Part shown: positions 48,224-62,000 of the stretch, piece after piece
Numbering within the stretch: the first letter of the stretch is position 1
Layout of the letters: every line of letters starts with the position of its first letter
DNA from: Chromobotia macracanthus
Lineage: Eukaryota; Chordata; Actinopteri; Cypriniformes; Botiidae
Length of the DNA: 64,000 nucleotides
Assembly (NCBI GenBank): GCA_036877525.1
Contig: JAZGTH010000099.1
Location: 1,612,001 to 1,676,000 of the forward strand
Direction: 5' to 3'
Translations under genes and position numbers: made by a program
Notes under the pieces: generated by a model
Told to the model about the DNA's origin: nothing
Seen by the model: the letters and a program-made list of their open reading frames with translations, nothing else
Databases searched by the model: none

Positions 48224-51200
48224 TCAGTATCCTGCAGGATAGCCGCCTTTCCTGTAGTCACATTCAGCACATATTTTATCGCCCTGTCGTGCAGCTGCCT
48301 GGACCACTGATGATAAAGTATCAACTTTACTTATAATATGATTCCTCTGCCTCAAGCCATCAAGAACAAGCTGCTTTCACAAACACACAGACAGAAGACA
48401 TGTAAATAACTTCACTCTGCACTGAGATAAGTGCATCTGTTTATGTTACGACCGTCTTATCTCGAGCAACATTTGCTGTGTAGTGTGAGAATCCCACCTC
48501 ATCAAATTTGTCTTCTACATACGTCACATTAGGTTTCCAGCCATTGTGAACTCTGGGTTCATCAACAGCTTTCTTTAGGCTGTAGTCAAAGAACAGGTAG
48601 TTCAGAATCACCTGGAATGAGAGAGACAGGGAAGGAAAAGGTATTTCCATAAAAGACAAATACATGTAAATCATACCATCCAGCTACGTAAACCTTCAGC
48701 ATGTGAAGTATAATCAGAATAAACTGACTTTGTTATGTACAGCTGAATATGTACTCAACACGATCAGCTGGAAAACTCTGCTGAGGGGTTTGTGGTTACC
48801 ATTGCAGTTGCTGTGATGATCTTTGTCCCACCTGCAGCTCCAACCACCATTTTGACTCGTTTGTGTTCATCCATTATTATTGTGGGACACATTGATGAAT
48901 GCGGTCTTTTACCTTGTCAGAAAAAACAAGAATCTCTGTCATTTAACCGTCCTTTAAACTTTATAGGTGCCTTAATAGCACATCACAGAGAGCAGCAGCT
49001 AACTGTCAGAGGGGACCATAGTGGACGTAATCAAGTTTACTCATTTAATCCCATAATGCACTGCAATAGTGCGTGTACAAGACACAGTCCAACTGATGTA
49101 CACTCGAAAATACCCATAATGCACCATGAACTTTATGCAAAGGCATTTCCCCGATACCGAAAATGGCATCAGATCAGGCATTGATGTTATATAGAATTAT
49201 AAATGAAATATGTTTCTGTGTGTTTATCAGACTTTTGTTATAATTAAAAATGTAACTGCTGTCAGCAAAGTATGGTTAATACCATATTGGCATATAAATG
49301 TGACATTTGCCCTGAAACAGGTCGTCTATTCAGGGTGTACCCCGCCCACACTGGGATAGATTCCAGCCCCCCGTGACCCTGAAGAGGACAAGCAGGTTTA
49401 GAAAATGGATGGATGGATGGATGGATAGATGCATGGAACATGATATTTTTGTGACAGTTTTAATTCTGTGTAAATCTCATTTCATTAAACCTCTAATTAA
49501 TTGTAACTTAAGGCAGATGAATTTTTACCTGGTTCAATTAAATTATTCTTATTCAGTTCCTGTCCTTTCCCAGCAAAGCTGAAATCACTCATATGGTTAT
49601 TAAAGATAATTCCTGTTGATGGTGACATCACCAAAGAGCCAAAACTGCAAGAACACAAAAATAAGTCAGCAAGATTGAAACGAAGAGAAACGTTTTATAA
49701 GAACAGATACCAAAAGTACATTAACATTGTAATGATGTAGCTCACTGGTTTCCAGATAACATGGTCACTGGTGTCATGTTTTTAATGTATTTGGTGAAAT
49801 GCAATTTTGAAATTGTTTGAGAAAATTAGGATCAGAGTGAAAACGTGTTATGAGGACTGTGATTCATTTTATAAATCAGACTTTTCACTCAATTAACTCA
49901 GCACACCCTGTAACCATGTTCTTAACCATGTAAGTTTTGCTTAGTGTAACTAAGTAACTGATAAGTTTTTGTGATGTATCTAAAAAACATTGAGTTTGCT
50001 AAAATTTAGAGCATTTTAGACAAGAATCAGAAGAAGCCATCCGCAGCATTTTCGGTGACCACAGCGCCGAATGCGCTCACTTAAAAAGCACCTGAAAGCA
50101 GCCGTCTTACAGATTAAACTAATGTTAGAGGAGCGATGATCTGGATGTCAATCAAATCATCAATCTTCTTACTAATTATTAATACTGCTGGTGACTGCCA
50201 CTGCACTGCCATCTTCTGCAATGACAGACAGCTGAGATGTTCCATAGTCATCAGATGAAGAGGAAATGCCGTAATAGCTGTCAAGTCTGGTGGTGGTGTC
50301 GTTGATCTTATTCCTGATGTTTTCTGCAAACTCGTCTGAGGTCATGTTTTTAATAAGCTATAAAACAACATTCACAAACTGCATAAAAGTTGCTTTGAGA
50401 AAATGATGTCTGCTGTAAGTTACTTTAAAGGGTGCTTTAGATGATTCTTACAGATCTTGGATCAGATGTGGCAGTTCTAAATTTGAAAGCGGGGTTGGTT
50501 TAAAGGAATAGGTCTCCCAAAAAAGAAAATCCTGTTAATTATTACTCATCTTCTAATAGGTGATGCACTTGATGTCACTCAAGAAGAGCATCATTAGATC
50601 TTGTGTGTCTTCACGTCATCATTTACATTGATCAGTTCAGATCAACAAATTCAATCAGTAAACACTTTCTTTGAATAAATGGGCTTGACAAGTCAAATAA
50701 GTGCCATTGTAAAGTGAAAGGTCTCCTAATTTAGTCTTTTAGTGTTGTACAGGACAAATAAACAGCATATGGGTTTAAAACGTGAAGGTCGGTAAATATT
50801 GACAGAACTTTTATTTTGGGGTAAACTGTTCCTTTAAATCTCCTAATATTCTGCAAACGTGGAACAGAAGCCCAAGGAATCCACAAGTAGCACTAAGATA
50901 AACTCACACTAGTGACATTGACATATCGAGGATCTCCCAGTTCATTCTTCAGGGCATAAGCGAAGCGGAACGCCTCTATTATGTGATGATATGTCAAAAT
51001 CTTACTCTCTGTTGTCTGCATGCTGCTGCTTGAAAAGTTGTAACCTAAAATGAAAAGCTTAATCTTTTGGACTGATCTTTGGACTGAAATTTGAATTAAA
51101 CAGTACAGAAAGACACTGCTTGACCTTGAAGGATCTCAAATTCAGACCTCCTACACCCTTCTTCTTCCTGGGTCTTTATATTTTCAAGCTCTTAGCTTCA

Positions 51201-53365
51201 CTGAAAACCCATCTGATATCAGTTTGAAAGGTCATTAAAGTATCCAGAGTTTAGCTTAAAAAGTTGGATTTATAAAAGACTGGCTGTGATTACTGTTTTG
51301 AAACCAAAGAAAAAGGGCAAATACAGTTCTAGAAACACAGGAAAAGAAACAGAAGCCACACCTGTAAATGCTGTAGAAAGTCCACACACACTCACTCACC
51401 GTTAAGTATCTTGAGTATCATCGTGAGCACAGGTCCACCAAATGGAGCACTAGGAATATAAAATCTGTATTTCCCCACAGTAAAGTTTAATGCATACTCA
51501 TTCACCGTCTGGTTATAATACTGCAGATCCTCAGATGTTATAATCCCACCTGTGTTACCACAAACAAACCAGTCAGACAGACATACACACATACACAGAC
51601 CCTGAAACATAAAGAGAGTGACATTCTGTCATCAACTCACCTGCAGCCTGAATGTCCTTCACTATTTTCTGACTCACAGAGCCTCTGTAAAAAACATCTG
51701 GTCCTCCAGAAGCTATTTGCTCATATGTGTCAGCTAGTTTGAGAAATTTTATAGTATCGTTTTCCTTTAGGGGGTTATTGTTTGAGTCACAAAACACTTC
51801 ACTAAAGAGAGAGAGCGAGAGAGATGGAATTTGTTATAAATGATGCAGAAAAAAGTGTCTACTTTACATTGCTTATCATCATTTAGCTTAACTGGTCACA
51901 TGGTTTCCACTGAGCGTGTGTCATGTCTGTTCTTTCAAATTCTGCTAACTTTTGGTTAGTTCATAAGTAATATATTCTTACCACAATGTGGTGTCATTCT
52001 GAATCATGTCCTTGTGTGTATCGATGGCCCTGGCCAGAGCTATGCCAATTTTAATTCCCTGCCGTGCCAACTCTATACTGGGCTGAAACAATTCCCTCCA
52101 TTCTAGTTTTCCGTGCCGTTTGTGTGCCGTTGCATATCCACGGATTTCTCCTGGTACAGCAATGGACAAACTACCTGTCACTGAAAACAGAGTAATCAAG
52201 ATGAGAGGAAATAATCTAATAATAACTCTAAAATGCTTCTGTGTTGCTGGATGTGTTTACCTGTTTCTGTTTTCTTGGGGTCTCTGTCAAACATGTGCAT
52301 TGACGCTTTCATTGGAGCAGTTTCTCTGGCATTAATTGTTTCCACCTTTCCTGTGGAAAGAGACAATTTACTGAACTTTTCATGTCATTGCATTTGTCAA
52401 GATTATTAAACATTTAGAAAGGAAAAGGTTGGCACTGTGTCACTTTAAGTTAATATTCATGTATAGTTTAGTGGTTTTCCTGGATCATCTCCTACACTGA
52501 CTGGCTTTCTTTGACAGGAATGTTGTTCCAGGACCAGCATGCCTGTAGAAGCATGACAGACATCCCTGTTACAGCCCTTACATGTGGTGCTTCTCCTCAG
52601 ACTGCTTGTTTCTCGACTTATTACAATAGTAAATTTACTTTATCTGCTGACGGTAACTAACTCCAGCGTCTTAGATTCACTTACTAAGAGTCCTAATTCA
52701 CCTCAGGTTTGGACTGTCTTTACACTTACAACACAGTCAGGATAGATTCACTAGAGCACAATCACTCATCTGAGACTTGTAGCAGTTGTGAGTTTGGTCA
52801 GGCCTGCATACCTGTAGATGCATCATATATAGTGAAAACCCCTCCTCCTCCTATTCCCATACTGTGAGGGTTAAACAGACCCACACACAGCAGAGCAGCA
52901 ATAGCTGCATCAACTGCAGAGCCGCCCCGCTTCAAGATGTCCCTGTCAAAGAAGAAGAGGACATTCAAGAGAAGAAAAAATCATCAAATACACATTTGTG
53001 CATTTGACAAACACTTTCAGTGTTTGCACAGTGCACTTTGTGCATGTCACAGTGCATTCAAGGTATACATTTAATCAGTATGTGTGTTCCCACGTGCACT
53101 GCTAATATAATTCTGTACCAGTTACAGAAGACTGTATTTGTGATAATGCAGACTCAGGGCCTGAGTCGTACCTCCCAACCTCAGAGCATCTCCCAGCATC
53201 TGCAGCCACTGCTGCGTGAGGATAACACTTCCCAGTGGCTTCTTCAGGGGACTTCTTAGTGGGTGTCACAGTCAGCACAACAATCATGATTGTGATCAAT
53301 CGAATGAACAGCAAACCACCAACAATATATCTGTTACACAAACAGACCTCATTTAAAAAACTCAT
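48224..53365 (-). CDS. GGT1-type gamma-glutamyltransferase (glutathione hydrolase proenzyme)
   Basis: This is an ectoenzyme that cleaves the gamma-glutamyl bond of glutathione and of conjugates. Twelve exons: 53365-53172, 52942-52812, 52350-52261, 52180-51982, 51801-51641, 51549-51400, 51044-50908, 50357-50173, 49644-49529, 48912-48800, 48611-48498 and 48373-48224 (TGA). They total 579 aa, close to human GGT1 (569). The N-terminus is a type II signal anchor (YIVGGLLFIRLITIMIVVLT). Family blocks include YPHAAVAADAGRCSEVGRDI, GGSAVDAAIAALLCVGLFNP, INARETAP, VPGEIRGYATAH and ADTYEQIASGG. The maturation and catalytic Thr is in GTSQLSVIAEDGSAV (Thr394), with substrate-binding SSMCPTI and GAAGGTKI. 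The end is RKGGYPAGY. All key residues are intact. SSMCPTI favours GGT1 over GGT5; which fish paralog it is cannot be decided. Confidence 0.95.
49315..49440 (+). mobile_element. 3' tail of an L2-clade (Maui-like) LINE
   Basis: GGGTGTACCCCGCCCACACT, GGGATAGATTCCAGCCCCC and GACCCTGAAGAGGACAAGC, followed by GTTTAGAAAATGGATGGATG with a short (TGGA)n tail at about 49407-49428. This is the characteristic end of teleost L2/Maui elements and of SINEs that borrow it. It lies in a GGT intron, antisense to the gene, and only the tail is present. Confidence 0.8.
50173..50357 (-). CDS. GGT exon carrying the autocatalytic threonine
   Basis: Encodes LIKNMTSDEFAENIRNKIND ... DDYGTSQLSVIAEDGSAVAV. The Thr of GTSQ (codon at 50240-50238) is where the proenzyme cuts itself into heavy and light chains and is then the nucleophile. 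N-glycosylation sequons NMT and NDT are visible just before it. Confidence 0.93.
50499..50838. mobile_element. MITE with TTTAAAGGAAYAG terminal inverted repeats
   Basis: The left end TTTAAAGGAATAGGTCTCCC and the right end GGGGTAAACTGTTCCTTTAAA are imperfect inverted repeats. The interior has 'AAAGAAAATCCTGTTAATTATTACTCATCTT'-type text typical of a very abundant teleost non-autonomous element. It lies in a GGT intron. Degenerate relatives are seen at 60087-60200 (inside) and 31085-31114 (end only). Confidence 0.7.
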
Positions 53366-56073
53366 TTTAGTACAGTGGGGTTAGAATTGTTCAACTAGAA
53401 AAGTTGAAATAGAGTTTTACAAATAAATGTAAGGTTTTCTTTAGAAACATTCAAATGAAACAAACAAGACATAAATTAATAGCATGAGATGATCACAATA
53501 CTCAGACGAGTCTTGCCTGTTTTTAACCATTTATTTAAATTTAACCATCCATGCTCTGTTTTACAGTAAATAAAGCTTTGATTTGCCATCACATGCACCA
53601 GAACTAGTCTCAGTTCCATAAATGAAAGTCTTTCATAACTCATAATGACAAAGACAAATACCTTGTGCCTTTCTGCACACGTAATTTTGTCCTGAACTCT
53701 GATATCAAATCGCCAGGTGACAGGGCTTGGGTACTCTAAAAATACAAAACTTTAAAATCAACTTAAATCGAACATTAAAAGACATCACCCTTTTAAAGGA
53801 GCTTTAAAATGTGGAACATCTCATCTTTAGCATCTCATTCACCCCACCTCTGCTGTTATTTACACAGATAACAAACCAAAAAACAACATATATCAACAAC
53901 AGCATGTGTTAACAGATGTCATTACACCAAATTTGTGAGATTCTATGAAATCTTTTACATAGTTTGCACAGAAATATACATTTTATGAGAACTAAAAAGA
54001 CAAGTTATAAAAACAGATGATTCAATTTAGTTTGTATAGTGCTTTAAACACATCTGTGCTGTTGCAGGTTTACAAAAACATCTTAACACAAAAACTGTAC
54101 AAGAAAAATAAACTATATATGTAATGCATGAGAAATAAGCAATATCACAGGATGTTGATTTTGCATACTGTCTATAGAATAGTCATATTTGTATATATAA
54201 ATATATATAAATATTCTCAGCAGTCTATAAATACAGTGTCTGATATAGCTTACCATTATCTTTTATTGTGGAATGTGATGCTGTAATTATCCAGATAAAT
54301 CAAGAAAAAGAATGTCGTTCATACACTCTCTCTTCTGTGTTATGATCCTGATACACACCACAGGCTATGTGTACTTTAAATTACAGTAGTTATTAATTAC
54401 AGTACAACGCCTTAAACTCCCCAAACCAGTTAGAGGTGTTTCATCTGCAGGTGTTATCTGATGTGGTCTCATCTGAAGACAACCTTATGAAAGAGAAAAT
54501 AAAGGAAATATGAAGAAATATAGTTAGAAGCAGCAATTATGGGGTCAAGCCCACTAAGGACATGAAGGGAAATAGGCTTAAAAATATAAGCAAAACCACC
54601 TACAGCAATATTAAATTACATATATATTTCTGGCACTTTGCCAGTTAATGTCTCGAGGGTGCTGCCTCCAAACTTTGTAAGTATCCTCAGATGTCATTTC
54701 TACATAACTGTAGCCAGTCCATTCAATCACTCAGTAACAGCACTCAGAAAAACTCTTTAGGCAGAACCTGCTCATAATGCTTAAATCTCTCTGGATTATC
54801 AGTATATGGCTGTTCCTCTTTCACGTCACCTTTCTGTTTCCCTCAGCAAACAAAACAAGATGAATGTTCGTTGTGTTTGGATCTAGTGTGAGATCACAGG
54901 CATCTAAACCAGAGAACATTTAAACTATTAAAAACAGCAGCAATACACAGAAACACAGACGTGTGACCACAGTAGCAAGAAAATCAATAGAATTTGTGGA
55001 TGCAGCTGTTTTGTTGGTGAATTTGAACTTTTTTCTTCACATTAGTCACCATATGTTAGTTATAATATATGATGATAGGTAGAGCAATGCTCAGTAGGTA
55101 GAGCATTGTGTTAACAGTGTGAAGGTTGTGGGTTTGAATGTACTGTAAGTCCAGCATCTGCCAAATGCATAAATGTAAATGTAAAATCATCCTGCTGTCC
55201 AGTATTGACAAGTCCATGGTTTTCCAGTGGAACACACAATAAGGATTTGACATATTGCCTCTACATTATATTTGACTGAAATGTTTGCATTGAAATATTT
55301 TGCTCTACTGTACACTGCAGTACTGTAATTTGTAAGAATAAATTGTGTAATGTCTGGCAGTTACTGTAAATCATGTAGGTGTAGGAGGGCATGTTTTGAG
55401 TTTTAGGCTGTGGTCACTGGGTTTGCATGTGTACACTAAAAAGTGACAGAATAAGAGATGAGGCGCTTTTTTAAAACTTAAACTAAAAAAAACCCTTGGC
55501 TAAAATTTAGACAATATAATATTTGCTAGACATAAGCAAAACCATAAATGTGGTTTTGAATGTATTTGTGTATAGATTATATATTATGTATTTATTTATT
55601 ACAGTCAGTAACAACACAGTACCAAGCACGAAAAGCAGCCGAGATACGCAGTCTTACTGGGATCTTCTGTTTGAGAAGCATCCTGTGAGAAGTACACATG
55701 CAGAAGTAATATGCTGGTTTACACACAGTGCGTGTTTTTGAATTAATTTACCCGGCTAGCTAAAATCATGAAGGTCCATTCCTAACCCCACCGGTAAACC
55801 CAGCCCCCAGTGGAATACAGCAGATCAGGTAGAGTGCTTTGAAAACGGTTCACTGACCCAGTATGTCAATAATGGCCAGTGGGCAACACAACTTGTTCAA
55901 ATGATGGGGGAATTAGGAGACATTAATTTCTGGTGAATTATTTGTATCCAGAGATTTCTGAATTCTGAATTCTTTAGTACTGATCCAGAGCGTCTGAGAT
56001 GGGCTGAACATCTGGCACTGGTATTTCAGTGGTCTGCTGTCCTGGTCAATGATTTTCTTGGTTATTCTTCACT
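53366..56073. other. intergenic: GGT 5' flank to SLCO1 3' flank
   Basis: No coding exon was recognised, so any 5' UTR exon of the GGT gene could lie here unseen. It holds a SINE at 55084-55184, a 'TAGTTTGTATAGTGCTTTAA' repeat scrap at about 54028-54075, and AT-rich sequence near 54190-54220. Complement AATAAA (TTTATT at about 55590) could be the SLCO1 polyadenylation signal. Confidence 0.6.
55084..55184 (+). mobile_element. short tRNA-headed SINE (V-SINE/DANA type), internally deleted
   Basis: A tRNA-Ala-like head (GCTCAGTAGGTAGAGCATTG, then GGTTGTGGGTTTGAATG as B box) runs directly into CTGTAAGTCCAGCATCTGCC and the ATGCATAAATGTAAATGTAAA tail. The tail is the conserved V-domain end with its centre missing. 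It cannot fold as a complete tRNA, so it is a SINE and not a tRNA gene. Confidence 0.75.
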
Positions 56074-59000
56074 TTAATCTTCCAGTCCTGAATGAGATAC
56101 AGAGGTTGACGGCTCCTCTGTAGTGCTGTTAGTTGTTTCTGTGCTGTTTTCTCTGGGGCTGATGTCACTTTTGGATCCATCAGAGTTGCACTGAGTGTCT
56201 GGGGTCTGCAGCTCCATTTCACTCTGTTTGCTGTTGGTTTGCTGTAGTGCCCTGATCTTTTCCTTACTGAACTGTTTTCTCAGCAGCACTATGACAGCGA
56301 TGGAGAAGAAGTAAGAACAGCCATTTAAACCCGCACTCAAGCCCAAGTAGATGACTCTGAAAACAGAACCAAACATCAGTTTAATCATCTGAATCACTTT
56401 GTTCAGCCATTTCAAATTCAATTCAAATCAGACAGTAACACACCTGAACACACACACACCTGAACACTCATACACACCTGAACACTCATACACACCTGAA
56501 CACTCATACACACACACACCTGAACACAAATACACACACACACACCTGAACACAAATACACACACACACACCTGAACACTCATACACACCTGAACACTCA
56601 TACACACACACACCTGAACACTCATACACACCTGAACACTCATACACACACACACCTGAACACACACACACACCTGAACACAAATACACACACACACACC
56701 TGAACACAAATACACACACACACACCTGACACACCTGAACACACACACACACCTGAACACCTAACACATACACACACACACACACCTGAACACTCATACA
56801 CACACACACCTGAACACAAATAACACACACACACCTGAACACAAATACACACACACACCTGAACACACACACTACACTCTACACACCTGAACACTCATAC
56901 ACACACACCTGAACACTCATACACACACACACCTGAACACTCATACACACCTGAACACTCATACACACACACACCTGAACACACACACACACCTGAACAC
57001 TCATATACACCTGAACACTCATACACACACACACCTGAACACAAATACACACACACACACCTGAACACTCATACACACCTGAACACTCATACACACACAC
57101 ACCTGAACACTCATACACACCTGAACACAAATACACACACACCTGAACACTCATACACACACACACCTGAACACAAATACACACACACACCTGAACACTC
57201 ATACACACCTGAACACTCATACACACACACACCTGAACACTACAACACACCTGAACACACACACACACCTGAACACACACACACCTGAACACTCATACAC
57301 ACACACACCTGAACACAAACACCTAACACACACACACACCTGAACAACACACATACACACACACACCTGAACACTCATACACACACACACCTGAACACTC
57401 ATATACACCTGAACACTCATACACACACACACCTGAACACTCATACACACACACACCTGAACACAAATACACACACACACCTAAACACAAATACACACAC
57501 ACACCTAAACACAAATACACACACACACCTAAACACAAATACACACACACACACCTGAACACTCATACACACACACCTGAACACAAATACACACACACAC
57601 ACCTGAACACTCACACACACACACACCTGAACACAAATACACACACACACACCTGAACACTCATACACACACACACCTGAACACACACACACACCTGAAC
57701 ACTCATACACACCTGAACACACACACACACACACACACACCTGAACACTCATACACACACACACACCTGAACACAAATACACACACACACACCTGAACAC
57801 TCATACACACCTGAACACTCATACACCTAAACACACACCTGAACACTCATACACACCTGAACACACACACACACCTGAACACACACCTGAACATATCTAA
57901 GTTGTATAAACGGCAGGCCCCTCTGCCTCTGCACCTCTTCACTCCCCATTTCAAGCATGTAGAGTCAATGAGAGCTCCATAATACACAGGTGCTGTAATA
58001 CCACCTCCAGAAAAACATACACAGTTTACAAATCCAAACTTCAATTCCTCAAACTAAAATATTGTTAAATGTGATTCGGTTTTAAAAAATAATATTTTAT
58101 AACTCAAATATTCAATCACTTATTTTTAATTTTTGTACCTATTGTTCGTATCACCAGTGTCTGAACACCCAATGCCAGTGACTTCAGCTCTGGAGAAATG
58201 CATCTGAAAATACATAAGAAATATATTTAATAACAATAAAAATACTAAAAACTAAAGATTTTGTTTTAACATATTAAAATAATAATAAACATGTTAAATA
58301 TGTAAGATAAAAAGAACAGGTTACATTTTCCTAAATCATTTCATGTCAACTAACTCTCATTAGTGTATCAGTAGACTGTTAAGTCTCAGCAGATATTAAT
58401 CAGAATGTCTAATTATCTAATAACTGGAGGTTGACAAGTAGTTGCAAAGTTAAAGTTAGTAGAAAGTCTAAAGTGGAAAATCAGAATAAAGTTTAACTAA
58501 ATAACATTCATAATTAAACCACAAATAAACCTTTTAATTGGTAAATGAAGAGAGTCAGAGTTTTGTGGGTGGTAACTGACCGTATGGTGACCATGAATCC
58601 AGGAGTGCTGCCCAGAGAGCTGATGAAGGAGCTCAGCACAGAGATGGCCATGTAGGAGGTGAAACTCTGAGTGCATTCTGGACCACGAGGACACTGGCCA
58701 AGAGATACAGACCTACTGCCCTCTACTGGTGAGGGGGTCAAGACACAGCTACAGTTGTGGAAAACCTGTGATCATTCAACACAAATAAAAGAAAATTACA
58801 TTTCAAAGTACTACATGAACATTTCAGATACTGGATGCTGATTGATCAAACTTTAGTGCAAAAATACACTGTATAGTAAAAGCTACGATGTGAAAACTTA
58901 ATTACTAAAACACTGTGCAATCATTATTTTAACCTTAACCACAAAACATTCAGTGCAATTTTACATTCTGGTCAAATCAGGTCAATTCTTATAAGGACGC

Positions 59001-62000
59001 ATCATTTTGCTATCATTTTTCCTATGATGTCTATCTAGAATGCTGTTTAGGCTTTTGGAACACAGCATCTTTGTCTTAAATCCGAGTTCAGTAACAGATA
59101 CCGTGTTTTTGCCGTGTCCAGTGGAGCTGCTGCATCCTGCCAAACATGGGGAGGTGTATGTGATGCCACTGTCTGAACATACTGGATCCCATTCACTCAC
59201 AGAGCAGGAACAGCCCCGGTTACACTCAGTTACCAGTGAGTGCTCCTCATACAATATGGAGGCAGTCCTGAGGAGGAAGTCCTGGATTGGTGAGTGTTTC
59301 AACAGTGTTTATTAAGAAATGTATACAAAATCTTTACCCATTGTAGGACACAGTGAGTCCGGCCACACGCACATTGTCACACTTTGTGCCAAAGTGGAGG
59401 AAGAGCAGAAGGTAGGCCGTGAAGCAGGTGATGACGGAGAACTGCACACCCGCCACCACACTCAGCTTGTACCTCTTCATTAGTAAACCGCCTAAGAATA
59501 TTCCCACAGCGATCACGGGAAGGTTCAAGATACCTGTGGGACACAACATGCTTTAAATCAATCAGTGTCACCCTGACATGCTGCTGTGAGGCTAGATGCT
59601 GAGTGGTATTATGTAACTCATTCTGTTACCGGTTGTCTCACTGCTGTATGCAATGCGTTATCACTGTCATTCCTGAAGGAATAATTAGGGCTGGACACAA
59701 AGGCCAATCCTTTAATACAATTACTCTAAAACAATCAAATACCAGGGTAGTAAGAACTGTGTTATCACATTTGGTCACCAGACTAAGACCTTACATGAAA
59801 GTCTTACCAATAAGGAAATTAGCTCTGGCTGTAGACTGACCAAACTGTTGCTCCATGTATTTGGCATTGAAGGTGAACATGCCAATGAAAAAGCTGAACT
59901 TCAGAGTAACCTGACACAGCAGCAGGAAGTACACAGGAGTGCCGAGGAGTCTTTTCAGAGATGGCAAGAACCCTTCACATCCATAACATTAACACCATGG
60001 AACAGAGAAAAAAGAAGCATACGGTTTAGCTTACATGGTAATGTTCAGCTTAACTTTAACTTGAAACAAACTCTAAACAGATAAAGTTACAGAACTCCAA
60101 ACCTGTATGCTCTTATTTTTAGTGGAACACAAAAGAAAAAAATAGGAAACTTCATGCTTCATTCATATAATGGCCATCCGTATTAGGTACAGGTAGTTAG
60201 ATTTAAACTGATGAGTTGCATTTGGTTTCACTAAATCTGGCATGAAGCATCCACATCAGAGAGAAAGATTTTCAGTGGATAATGACACAAAAGCTGTTGT
60301 ATGGCAAATAGTACAGCACATGAGCTGTGTGGACCAGTTTACCAGCCACTGATCACTATGTGCTAGATTTTGTGTTGTTAAAGTTACATAATACATAATA
60401 TAATACATATATTATGTAACTTATATATAATAACATAAGTTACATAATATAATAAGTATTTTCTAAAAGGAAGTTGCCTTTTGCAATGTTGGCCAGTTTT
60501 ATTCCGTGCGTGGCGTTGTCCTGATCCACGTTAGAGTTTTCCGTCTCTTTCTCCTCCCCTTCTTTGGTTAAAGATCTGGGCAAGAACCAAAATGGAACAC
60601 CAGCCAGCAGCAAGAAGACAGATGACACAAAGAAGCCGAGCCACCAAGCGCCTACCCAGCGTGCATCTTTTGAAGTGATTGTCACATTATCTGCAGGAAA
60701 TGCAAGAAAAGCATTCAACATAATACAAACAATCAAACATTTAATTATTCCTGAACTTTCAAGAAATCATATTTTCCTGAAAACTCAGAGCAGAGGTGAA
60801 TTCATGCCTATTTATAGAGCACTATTTATAGACCTTAAAAGACACCTGCACTAAACATCAGCAGCTACTTTAGGAAGCCATATATATATAAATGAGTGAA
60901 TGAATGAATAGAGGTACTCTGAATTGGAGTGTGTTAAAAACAAGTGTGGGGGGAATGTAAATAAGATAACAAGAGTTTAGAAAGTGCATGTCTCACTCTG
61001 AGACAGTAATAAGCATGTACACTCTATCAACTGTTTATTATTATTCTATGGTTGTCGGGTTGCGTGAGCATTTTTAAAACAAAATAATTGAACTAATTGA
61101 CTGAACTTGACGAGGACAATATAAGTTTAAAGAGCATGAAATACTGATGACGACTGATAAAGACAGAAGTCTTTGTTTGACAGTTAAAGCATGATATTTT
61201 ACATTTAGACAGAATCGGTTTCATTCTATATAACAGTGCAGAATAGAGACAAACAAAACTGACTGTTAATCAGATAAAAATAAACATTTAACAGTTCATT
61301 TTATTTAAAAAAAATTGTTTTGTTACGCAACAATTTTCGCCAAATTTATTTTACTGTAAAATTATACAGTAATTATGTATATTACTGTCTTTTCTGTCTG
61401 CTGAGATCTGGTGGATGTGTTGTCAGCTTTAACAGAAATGTTTTTTGATTAGACAAATTGTTTTGAGTGCTTACCAACACTGACAAATCCAATATCCACG
61501 TAAAGTTTGGCACAAATGGAGCCCAGCAGGAACCCAAGCATGGGACCCAGCAATGTGATAGTGTGAAGACATGCTAAACATCAGGATATCAGCAAGTTTA
61601 TTTAAACCGTTTGGCAGAAAATAATAATTTCCATGTATATCTACATATTTTCACTAACCAATGTAAAATGCTGAGTTTTCTGCTTTTGCAAAATCATCAA
61701 TGTAAGAGATGCCGAGAGGTGTGACTGGTGACTCTCCGATTCCTCTGAGAGCATTTCCCAAGAACACATAAATCCACATACTAGATCCAGAATCCTTCAC
61801 ACATTCTAGAATAAAAGTTTAAATAATAGAAACTCATAGAATCTCATTAAACCTGTCAAAAACAATAACCTGGATAATAATCCAGCAAAATCAAAAAATT
61901 TCAAGAAAACAAAACCTAACCCTAACATTTTCTTCACATATGGCAGGGAACTGTGCAAACTATATTATATATAATATAATAATAATAAGCCTAACATAGG

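Noticed and set aside
55084..55141. tRNA gene
   Set aside because: It has A- and B-box-like text but no complete acceptor stem or anticodon arm, and it runs into a SINE tail.
56428..57800. Long minus-strand open frames rich in Cys and Val (up to 137 residues)
   Set aside because: They are translations of the CA/TG repeat array in an SLCO1 intron. Several frames are open simultaneously and none has a family match.
59040..59315. Plus-strand open frame of 91 residues
   Set aside because: Antisense shadow of the Kazal-like SLCO1 exon, which has the correct splice sites on the minus strand.
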